Source of the DNA: Nitrospira sp. CG24E
Lineage (GTDB): Bacteria; Nitrospirota; Nitrospiria; Nitrospirales; Nitrospiraceae
Assembly: GCA_002869895.2 (NCBI GenBank)
Contig: NEWP02000010.1
Location: 97,373-141,464 of the forward strand
Length of the DNA stretch: 44,092 nt
Reading direction: 5' to 3'
Every line of letters starts with the position of its first letter. Position 1 is the first letter of the stretch. The notes beneath the pieces were generated by a model. That model searched no databases. It saw nothing but the letters and a program-made list of their open reading frames with translations, and had not been told where the DNA came from. The translations under genes were made by a program, and so were the position numbers. Positions 33,527-41,400 of this stretch are shown here, piece after piece.

Positions 33527-36436
33527 TTAACAGGGAACACTCGATTCCCTCGCAGACTCCGAAGACGGTCGCTCAATAGCCCCAAACCAATAGTCTGCAA
33601 CCCGTTGCAGTTCGTCGACATCGAAGGGCTTCAATATATAGGCCTGTGCACCCATCCCAATCGCGCGAACAGCCGACTCTTTGGAACCAGACGCCGTGAC
33701 TACCACGATCGGGATCTGCTGATCCCATCTTCGAATTTGCCGCAGCACCTCCATCCCATCCATGGAGGGAATGCCAATGTCCAGAATCATGCCCTCGAAC
33801 CTTTCAGTACGCATCACTTCTATTGCACGGATTCCGTCAACGACCGACTGGGCACGATAACCCATGGCGCGGAAACGATCTTGTAAAAGTTGACGAATAT
33901 CCGGATCATCCTCGACCACCATGATGCAAGGCCCTTCAGCCGATACACTGTTGCGCGGGACTGCTACCGTGGGAAGTAATGGGATCGTGAAAAGCAACTC
34001 TGCGCCATGATCCGGTTCGCTCCGCGCGGTGATCATTCCGCCTTGTAACTCCACCAACGTCCGCACGATCGACAGGCCCAAGCCCAGCCCTTTCGTTCCG
34101 CTCCTCACCTGTTTAATGCGAAAGAAGGGATCGAATATCTGATCGAGAAACTCTGCAGGAATGCCCGGGCCTGTATCCTGCACGGAGATCCCGGCGAACG
34201 TCTGATTCTCCCGCCTCACCGTCACCACGATGAGGCCCCCCTCCGGGGTAAACTTCACGGCATTATGAATCAAGTTCGTGACGATCTGGATCAGCCGATC
34301 ATGATCCGCCCAGACTGTCAGGCGGACAGAAGGAACAACCGCCTCCAATGTCTGTTGTTTCGCCTGGGCCAACAGACGCAATTGCTCGACTGCGTCCGCC
34401 ACACAGGCGCCCAGATCGATCTCGACAGGAACGAGATCCAACCTCCCGGACTGAATCTTCGTCCGATCCAACAAGGCCTCGATCATACGGATCAACCGGT
34501 CTGAATTATCCATCATCCGCGACAAATACCGTTGCTGCTTCTCATTGAGAGGCCCGGCCAATCCATCGAGTAGGTTTTGCAAAAATCCCTTGATAGATGT
34601 CAGCGGCGTCTTGAGTTCGTGCGAGACATGCGAGAGGAATTGAGACCGCAAACCATCCGCCTGCTCCAACTCCGCCGTACGTTCACGCACCTTAACTTCA
34701 AGCCCCACATTCAGCGCTTCAATCTGTTCGTAGACGGAGGCATTATCCAATGCGATCGCAACTTGGTGAGCGACCGTCATCATCAACTCAAGGTCATCCT
34801 GCGTGAGACTGTGCGCCTGGATCCGATCAACCATCAGACTTCCAAGAATCCGGTCTTTGATTTTCAACGGGACGGCGATCCAGGCCTTGGTCTGCGTCAA
34901 TAGGGCAAGCTGCTGGTTCAGCGGGTGAATGCGATCCCACACCGCTTGCACATCCCCAACCAACAACGGCTGGCCCTGGAGCAGCACGACACCCTCCAGG
35001 CTCATAGGATCTGTGATGGGAATCTCACGAGCGCGGGCAAATGCCTGGATATCAGGCGACACGCCAAGCACCCGCGCATCCATGGCAACACGACGGACCG
35101 GATCGTAGAATGAGATCATCGCGCGATCGTATTGCAGATCGCTGGTCAATGTTTCCAAAACCTTCTGCATCAGCGCCTCTCGATCCAGCGTCGAGCTGAA
35201 CAGCAATCCGGCGCGATGGAGAGCCGTCAGCTGGACGACTTTTCGACGCAATTCGACGCGCGTCTGCTCCTGTTCCAAATACACTTCTCGCAATTCTTCA
35301 TGCCGTGACTCCATGGACCTGATCTGCTCTTGAATCAGCGCCTCTCGTTGTCTGCTTTCCAGACGAAGATGGCAATTGATCAGCATCCTTGCGCCAAGTA
35401 AGGGCAGCAATCCGAGCAGGATCACTTCGGTCAAGCTGGCCGAGGGATTCAAAAGATGAAACCCCACGGCTAGAGTCAGGCTTGCGGCTACACCGCAGAG
35501 CGACCACCGCACATACCACCGTGATGGAAGAGTACCGCCCGACAGAGAGACTGGCAGCACCGCCTCTTCTCGATTGGCAAGCGTCTCGTTGGATGAAGCA
35601 GTCTCATCCAATAGATGCGACCCCTCTCTCCCCAGTCCTACCGCCATATGCCAGATCCTGTAGTACCGTCTGTTCCGTCCCCCCGCCTGCCATCGGATGA
35701 CCCATTGGCACCATTCCTCGTCATCCGCAATGCAAGAATGCTCTGTCAAAGTGGCCGGTGGCAGACCATGAACGCGAACCGGTACCGCCGTCAAAATCCC
35801 TTGCGCTGACTGACACACCATATGCGCACACCGTCTTCGATAGGGGCCGAATTGGCGCAGGGTACGAGCTGAAAACCTCATGGCCAGGGTCGCGGATGTC
35901 GGCGTGATCTCAACCACACGAAATTCGATCGAACCGGACGCGAACTTGTTCCCGAAATAGGGGAACATGCCGTAGATCTGGGAGAGAGAGAACGGCCTCG
36001 CAAGCACCTGCATGACCGACGACGCCTTCTCCATCCCGGCCTGATACAGAAAGCGAGGATCGCCGGACATTTGCTCGCAGAGTTCATACAGATAGGCCGT
36101 GAACTCAGACGAGTAGCTGTTCCATGCATTTTTCAGGACCTCAGGCGTCACATGATAGACCGGATCTTTGATACGCCGATTCAATAACCGGCACAGCTCC
36201 TCCACCGCTTGACTACCCTCCGGAGCTCCCTTCACGCGAGCCTGTAAACTGTGGAGATAGACGACGATGGCCCTGATGCTCATCCCGCTCAGATCCCGAA
36301 TCGTGTTGCCCCGCTCATCCAACCCGAAGGGACGAAATTCCATCACCTCCCGTTCAAGAATGGTATGGTCCTTCGGCAAGAGCTCATAGTCGAACTGGGT
36401 CTTGGACTCAGTCTCGTCCGCTATACTACTGTGCAT
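33527..36436 (-). CDS. Hybrid sensor histidine kinase with GAF and receiver domains
   Basis: 969 residues; GGGGGTG precedes the ATG. Residues about 30-290 form an N-terminal sensory region whose late part (FRVVEITPTSATLAMRF, then SCIADDEEWCQWVIRW) resembles V4R/heme-NO-binding-like modules; this is tentative. Two hydrophobic helices lie near 310-355, then a coiled coil (360-405), a GAF domain (about 405-570), HisKA with His606 in VSHELKTPL, and an ATPase domain (NLIHNAVKF, DTGPGIP, GLGLGLSIV). A receiver with Asp886 (ILDIGIPSMDG) and KPF ends the protein. Phosphate can move from His606 to Asp886. No partner regulator with an output domain is next to it. Confidence 0.92.
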   Translation of the reverse strand: MHSSIADETESKTQFDYELLPKDHTILEREVMEFRPFGLDERGNTIRDLSGMSIRAIVVYLHSLQARVKGAPEGSQAVEELCRLLNRRIKDPVYHVTPEVLKNAWNSYSSEFTAYLYELCEQMSGDPRFLYQAGMEKASSVMQVLARPFSLSQIYGMFPYFGNKFASGSIEFRVVEITPTSATLAMRFSARTLRQFGPYRRRCAHMVCQSAQGILTAVPVRVHGLPPATLTEHSCIADDEEWCQWVIRWQAGGRNRRYYRIWHMAVGLGREGSHLLDETASSNETLANREEAVLPVSLSGGTLPSRWYVRWSLCGVAASLTLAVGFHLLNPSASLTEVILLGLLPLLGARMLINCHLRLESRQREALIQEQIRSMESRHEELREVYLEQEQTRVELRRKVVQLTALHRAGLLFSSTLDREALMQKVLETLTSDLQYDRAMISFYDPVRRVAMDARVLGVSPDIQAFARAREIPITDPMSLEGVVLLQGQPLLVGDVQAVWDRIHPLNQQLALLTQTKAWIAVPLKIKDRILGSLMVDRIQAHSLTQDDLELMMTVAHQVAIALDNASVYEQIEALNVGLEVKVRERTAELEQADGLRSQFLSHVSHELKTPLTSIKGFLQNLLDGLAGPLNEKQQRYLSRMMDNSDRLIRMIEALLDRTKIQSGRLDLVPVEIDLGACVADAVEQLRLLAQAKQQTLEAVVPSVRLTVWADHDRLIQIVTNLIHNAVKFTPEGGLIVVTVRRENQTFAGISVQDTGPGIPAEFLDQIFDPFFRIKQVRSGTKGLGLGLSIVRTLVELQGGMITARSEPDHGAELLFTIPLLPTVAVPRNSVSAEGPCIMVVEDDPDIRQLLQDRFRAMGYRAQSVVDGIRAIEVMRTERFEGMILDIGIPSMDGMEVLRQIRRWDQQIPIVVVTASGSKESAVRAIGMGAQAYILKPFDVDELQRVADYWFGAIERPSSESARESSVPC

Positions 36437-36562
36437 GAGTCACCCCCAATGGTTATTGCTCCGCAAAGTTTCGTGACATGCCATGAATGAGTCAGCCACG
36501 GTTACGATTCCTGAAAATACCAATCCAACTGAAACCTCCACGGAACACCGGTATCAACCATG

Positions 36563-36651
36563 AGGGCGCGAAGCATACATAGGTAGGCTAGCATTAGTCA
36601 ATACTACCCACATAGTTCCTATAACTTATCAATATATTAATTTCGCGCCCT
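36563..36651 (-). promoter_or_regulatory. Inverted repeat and promoter upstream of the hybrid kinase
   Basis: AGGGCGCGAA (36563-36572) and TTCGCGCCCT (36642-36651) are perfect 10-bp inverted copies 69 bp apart, enclosing AT-rich DNA. On the minus strand TTGACT (36601-36596) and TATGCT (36577-36572) are 18 bp apart, a good promoter pointing to the kinase 135 bp away. One arm touches the -10. This fits a paired operator with DNA looping, but the binding protein is unknown. Confidence 0.5.
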
Positions 36652-36816
36652 GCAATTGACTGGACAATCCTGCAAGTTCAGCTGCTTGAATCAGGAGTTA
36701 GACGGGGGGCTCCGCTTCAAATGCTGGCAGGCCTGCGTGGAATGGCGCGTGGATTGTGCGAAGAATAAACGAGAATCACCTAAAGTGAATGGGCTGATCG
36801 AGCCTTCCAGCCTAGC

Positions 36817-36836
36817 AGGATACTGAAAAGTCCGCC
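36817..36836 (+). repeat. Fragment of a repeat-element end
   Basis: AGGATACTGAAAAGTCCGCC closely matches the end of the 117-bp element at 43779-43895, which reads GGATGCTGAAAAAGTCCGCC on the minus strand. The other end is not found nearby, so this looks like a decayed copy. Confidence 0.5.
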
Positions 36837-36852
36837 CGCGCCCTGGAAAGTT

Positions 36853-36915
36853 AAGGTTGAGGCTGCGATGGGAGGGATCTGATCTTCACTAAACCTTAAC
36901 CTCGACCTCAACCTT
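36853..36915 (+). repeat. Hexamer-type inverted repeat (GGTTRA units)
   Basis: AAGGTTGAGG (36853-36862) is repeated inverted as CCTCAACCTT (36906-36915). The right arm also contains CCTTAACCTCGA, so it is built of 6-bp units of the type GGTTAA/GGTTGA/GGTCGA on the minus strand. It lies downstream of the thiamine-binding-protein gene. Confidence 0.5.
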
Positions 36916-36950
36916 CTTCGGAAAGGCCTGCGCACAGAGCTTTTCCGAAG
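36916..36950 (-). terminator. Hairpin after the MTH1187-type gene
   Basis: CTTCGGAAAGG (36916-36926) pairs with CTTTTCCGAAG (36940-36950) over 11 positions with one G-U pair and a 13-nt loop, 4 bp beyond the stop codon at 36955. No long T-run follows on the minus strand. Confidence 0.5.
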
Positions 36951-36954
36951 CCTG

Positions 36955-37263
36955 CTAGTGCTTGATCGTTCGCTTGAGTTTCTTTTCGACGCTTGCAACC
37001 TTGCTCTGTAAACGCCCTTCGTGGCCTTTCCGATAATCGACCTTGATCGTGCAGGAAATGCGACCGCAATCTTTCTTCATCCGCTCATAACACTGTTTGA
37101 CGACGGCAAATACCTCATCCCACTCCCCTTCGAGCACCGTCCCCATCGGGTTCAATCGATAGTCCACACCGCTCTTATCGATAATGTCGAGCGAGCGCGC
37201 CACATATTTGCCGACACTCTCGCTCTTGCCTAAGGGCGACATACTGAATTCAAGCAATATCAT
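36955..37263 (-). CDS. MTH1187/YkoF-type thiamine-binding protein
   Basis: 102 residues. ILLEFSMSPLGKSESVGKYVARSLDIIDKSGVDYRLNPMGTVLEGEWDE is the family pattern (UPF0045): a ferredoxin-like fold that forms tetramers and binds thiamine-type ligands in some members. The C-terminal third is Lys/Arg-rich. Its ATG overlaps the stop of the dehydrogenase gene (ATGA), so it is translated with it. Why a thiamine-binding protein is coupled to siroheme synthesis is unclear. Confidence 0.88.
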   Translation of the reverse strand: MILLEFSMSPLGKSESVGKYVARSLDIIDKSGVDYRLNPMGTVLEGEWDEVFAVVKQCYERMKKDCGRISCTIKVDYRKGHEGRLQSKVASVEKKLKRTIKH

Positions 37264-37928
37264 TGTTTTCCTCCTATCGCCTGACGCTTCACGCTTGACG
37301 CCGCCGAGGCCCGCTCATCCAGCCAGACCTTCGGATACTGGACCTTGCCTAACAAGCGAAACCCGTCCAACGCTTCACGCAACAGGGCCCGGCGCTTTTC
37401 GAACTCCGGCTCATTCGCCTTGGTTTGTTCACGAAGTCGGCCGAGCCAGTTTACGAACTCAGCAAACTCCTCACCGAAGATCTTCTCCATATCTTCCTTC
37501 ATAAACCCCGACAAGGCCGGGGCGACCCCGCTCGTACTGATAGCCACACGCAAGTGACCGCTTGCCACCACCGCCGGCATCATGACAGTCGACGCCTCAG
37601 GCTGATCGACCGACCACAATAAGACCCTCTTCTCACGCGCCTTCGCGAAGAGTGCGCGAGAAAAATCTCGGTCCCCCCGAACCATATTCAGCACGAGGAT
37701 CGCACTCTCTAAATCGGCATCCCGAAAATGGCGCCCACGGTGCAGGACCTTTGCCGAAGCAGCCAAATCTTTTAGTATGTCGTGCAACGTCGGCGCCACG
37801 ACAGTCACTTTCGCCCCTGCCTCCAACAACCGTTGAGTTTTCTCTGCGGCCTCCTCGTCTCCCCCAAGCACCAGCACCGGATACCCCTTCACATCCAGAG
37901 ACAATGGAAAGCCGGAATTTGCAGCCAT
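37260..37928 (-). CDS. Precorrin-2 dehydrogenase (siroheme synthase N-terminal type)
   Basis: 222 residues from ATG 37928, which has GGAGGAAC upstream; the longer frame runs back into non-coding DNA. FPLSLDVKGYPVLVLGGDEEAAEKTQRLLEAGAKVTVVAP is the NAD-binding opening of the CysG N-terminal/MET8 family, and GVAPALSGFMKEDMEK matches its dimerisation region. It oxidises precorrin-2 to sirohydrochlorin, and some members also insert iron, toward siroheme or heme d1. Siroheme serves nitrite and sulfite reductases. The methyltransferase half of CysG is absent, as in many non-enteric bacteria. Confidence 0.9.
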   Translation of the reverse strand: MAANSGFPLSLDVKGYPVLVLGGDEEAAEKTQRLLEAGAKVTVVAPTLHDILKDLAASAKVLHRGRHFRDADLESAILVLNMVRGDRDFSRALFAKAREKRVLLWSVDQPEASTVMMPAVVASGHLRVAISTSGVAPALSGFMKEDMEKIFGEEFAEFVNWLGRLREQTKANEPEFEKRRALLREALDGFRLLGKVQYPKVWLDERASAASSVKRQAIGGKQ

Positions 37929-38270
37929 AACAGTTCCTCCCCGTTCGATCGTGGAATGCATCATACAACACCCGGTTTTGCAGCGTAAACCGCGCAGCCT
38001 AACATTCGGTTGATTTGGTTTGTTTAGTTCATCTAGTTGGTGGTTCGCTGGATCGAGATAGATGAGCTGGCCGAGTTGAACCAGGCGATGCTGAAGGCCA
38101 CCACGCAATACAAGGTTGAGCGTTTAATGATGAATGATTAATGAATGAGAGGGGCGGAGAGAAAATTGCGGGAGCCAAACCGAGAATGTACCATTCAACG
38201 TTGAAAGTCGAACCTTACGTGTCTGCCGGGTCTGCATCCAGTTCCATATTCCAATAGAAATAGTCATCAA

Positions 38271-38388
38271 CGTAGCCCAGAGGCTACGCCTCCGGTGCTT
38301 TCATCGGCTGCGGCCTTGCTGACGAACTATTTGAGCTTTCGGCGTGACGAGCAAGGCAGGCGTCGACGTCGGGAATAGGCCTATTCCC
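38271..38388 (-). repeat. Palindromic intergenic repeat element
   Basis: It contains CGTAGCC-CAGA-GGCTACG (38271-38288), then blocks that match, on the minus strand, the element at 43779-43895 in the same order: GCTCAAA, AGCAAGGCCGCAGC, GAGGCGTA and TACGTTGA. It ends with the perfect 18-bp palindrome GGGAATAGGCCTATTCCC (38371-38388), which the other copy lacks. The rest of the 37929-38494 gap holds T/G-rich low-complexity DNA near 38005-38045 and no supported gene. Confidence 0.6.
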
Positions 38389-38400
38389 ACACCTCGCTCA

Positions 38401-38429
38401 TTGACAGAATCTCTCCTGTCACGTAGCCT
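38401..38429 (+). promoter_or_regulatory. Promoter of the helicase gene with operator-like repeat
   Basis: TTGACA (38401-38406) is a perfect -35 and TAGCCT (38424-38429) a weak -10 at 17-bp spacing. TGACAG (38402-38407) and CTGTCA (38416-38421) are a perfect 6-bp inverted repeat across the -35 and spacer, where a repressor would block polymerase. The gene starts 66 bp further on. Confidence 0.5.
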
Positions 38430-38494
38430 GCGCCGGCATGTGAATCTGTACAAGGACTTGAAATAGAAGAAAATAGCAGGGAGGCATATGAACA

Positions 38495-41400
38495 ATGGAA
38501 CAACCGGGAGCTGAGCCCACACAGGCCCCGGTCGTCGTCCAGATCCTTGCCGACCCGACTGTCAACTACGCCTCTTACCAAAACAATGTCCCGCTTCTCC
38601 GCGGCCTGAGCATCACCAACGCCACCGACGAGCCGCTACGTGATGTAGAGATCGCTGTGCGCTGTGAACCGGAATTTGCAGACGCGATGCGCTTGCAATT
38701 TGAGCGGCTGGACCCTAGGGAAACGCGGCGTATCGACGCGGTGGACCTGAAATTCAGGCATCAGTATCTCGCGAAGCTGAACGAGGCAGAGCGCGGCCGA
38801 GTAATCGTCCAAGTCAGCTCCGCGGGTGTGGAGCTTGCCTGTATCGATCACCCGGTGGACGTACTGGCCTACGATCAATGGGCCGGTGCCCGTGCAGTGC
38901 CTGAATTACTGGCAGCATTTTCTCTGCCGAACAATCCTGCCGTCGACCGCATGATCTTCCAAGCCGGTGAACTGCTGGGCAGTGCTGGCGGCGGTCGTTC
39001 AATGAACGGCTACCAGTCGAAGAACCGCGAGGACGTGTGGACGCAGATCTCCGCTCTCTACAGCGCGATCGGAACATCCGGTCTGCTTTACAGCGAGCCC
39101 CCGGCCTCGTTCACTAATGATGGTCAGAAGATCCGCACGCCGGACCGTGTGTTCTCTGGCGGCATCGCGACTTGCATGGACCTCGCCATGCTGTTTGCTT
39201 CTTGCCTCGAACAGGCCGGCCTCAACCCAGTCGTGCTGATCAAGAAGGGGCACGCATGGGTCGGCTGCTGGCTGATTAACACGACGTTTCCGACGGCCAC
39301 CTTCGACGACGGGCAGGCGGTGCGCAAGCGAGTCACCAGCGGTGAGCTGATTGCGTTCGAAACCACAATGTTGACCCACCGGCCAAGGCCGTCGTTGCGC
39401 GTGGCCTGCGAACTCGGGCTGGAACACCTGCAGCAGGAAAGTGAATTCCTATTTGCGATCGACGTCAAGCGTGCACGCATTGAGCAGGTGAGACCACTGC
39501 CGAGCAAGATTGAGACGGCGACTACCTCGGAAGATCGGCAGTCCGGGCGCGCCGCTACGGGCGTCGAACTACCGCCGGCATTGCCGCCGCTGGATGGCGA
39601 AGCGTTCCTGCTCGACGAAAACATGCGCCAAGAGACGCCGGAAGGGCGGTTAGCCCGCTGGAAATCGAAGCTGCTCGACCTCACGTTGCGGAATCGCCTG
39701 ATCAATTTCAAGCCGACGAAAATCATGCTGCCGTTGCGCGTGCCGGACCCGGCGCATCTGGAAGATGCCCTCGCAGATGGATTGGAGTGGAAATTCCGTC
39801 CCCTGCATCAGATCATGCAGGGCGACGATCCGCGTGTCGCCGCCGTCGCCGTGCGCCGCACCGGCGAGGATCCCGTGGAGACCGCTGCAAAGCAGGCGAT
39901 GGAGCAGAGGGAGCTACTCGCCACCGTTGACCCCAAAGCCCTCGATTCACGACTCTATGAAATCTACAGCGCTGCACGTCTGGGGTTAGAGGAAGGCGGC
40001 GCCAACACGCTCTACCTGGCGCTGGGATTCCTGCACTGGGTTGAGGACGAGCGGGCGGAGAAGACTCATCTCGCCCCGATCCTGCTGGTGCCGGTCACGC
40101 TCACGCGCCAGTCGGTGCGGACCGGTTATGCCATCAAGCGGCACGACGACGAAACCATTGTCAATCCGACCCTGGTCCAGTTGCTGCGCGAGAATTTCCA
40201 GTTGACGTTGAGAGGTCTGGACCCTCTGTCGACTGATGGAAATGGCGTGGATGTGAAGAAAATCTGGCAGATCTTCCGCCTTGCGGTGAAAGAAGTTTCG
40301 CGCTGGGAAGTGAAAGAGGATGTTTACCTCGGCATCTTCTCCTTCACGAAATACCTGATGTGGAAAGATTTGCAGGATCGCACAGCGCAGCTCAAGGAGA
40401 ACCGGGTGGTTGATCACCTGATCGAGCGGCCGCGGGAACCGATGGGGGGCCGTGAAGACATGTCCCAGCGCGAAGACCTCGACGAGCGCCACGCCCCGGA
40501 GAGCCTGCTTGCCCCACTGCTCGCCGATTCCTCACAACTGAATGCGCTCAGCCGTGCCAGTGCGGGGCATGACTTTGCGCTGGAAGGGCCGCCAGGCACT
40601 GGGAAGTCTCAGACCATCACCAATCTGATCGCACACTTTCTGGGGCTCGGCAAGTCCGTTCTGTTCGTCTCGGAAAAAATGGCGGCGCTCGACGTGGTCC
40701 AGCGCCGCCTGAAAGCGATCGGACTGGGGCCGTTCTGCCTGGAACTGCATTCTGCTAAGGCGCGCAAGACAGAGGTTCTTGCTCAGCTGCGGGCGGCAAT
40801 GGATGCCGCGCACGGCCAGACAGCAGTTGGCTGGAAACGAGAAGCTGAACGCGTCGGTAGGTTGCGCGTCGACCTGAACGATTTCGTGCGTGCGCTGCAC
40901 AAGCGGCATCGCAACGGATTGATCGTGCGAGGAGCTACCGACAACGCAATACGGTATCGCGAGTGGATGCCCGCCCGTATGCCATGGGCAGATCCCGACA
41001 CCCATGATGAGGAGGGGCTGGACCGGCTACGGGAGACGGTTCGCATCATCCAGTCGATCGCAGGGGAACTAGGCAAGATCAAGAATCATCCGTTAACCCT
41101 TGTGCAGCACACCGAGTGGACAAACGCCTGGGAAGAACGCCTGCTCAAGGAGGCGGCTGTCCTGGAGGCAGCGGTTTACCGGCTTCAGGAAGCCGCAGTC
41201 GCCATTGCTCCTGCACTGGGCATCAAGCTAGACGCTCCTTCTCCCGTTCTGCTGGACGCCGTGGACGGGCTGATAGATGTTCTGCTGCAGGGGCCGCAAG
41301 TGCCCAAGGGATTCGCCGTTCACGGTGGGAACGCAGCCGTTCGCGCTCGCATGCAAGTAATTCGCGAACATGGAGAACGTCAGCAGGCTCATTGGCGGCA

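Noticed and set aside
38037-38141. 34-codon frame starting TTG, reading VVRWIEIDELAELNQAML
   Set aside because: Protein-like composition, but it starts after a stop with no ribosome-binding site and lies in repeat-derived DNA; it may be a gene remnant, but this cannot be shown.
38488-38514. Short ATG frame with better-spaced GGGAGG just before the helicase start
   Set aside because: Only eight codons; it could affect initiation but there is no evidence of a real leader peptide.
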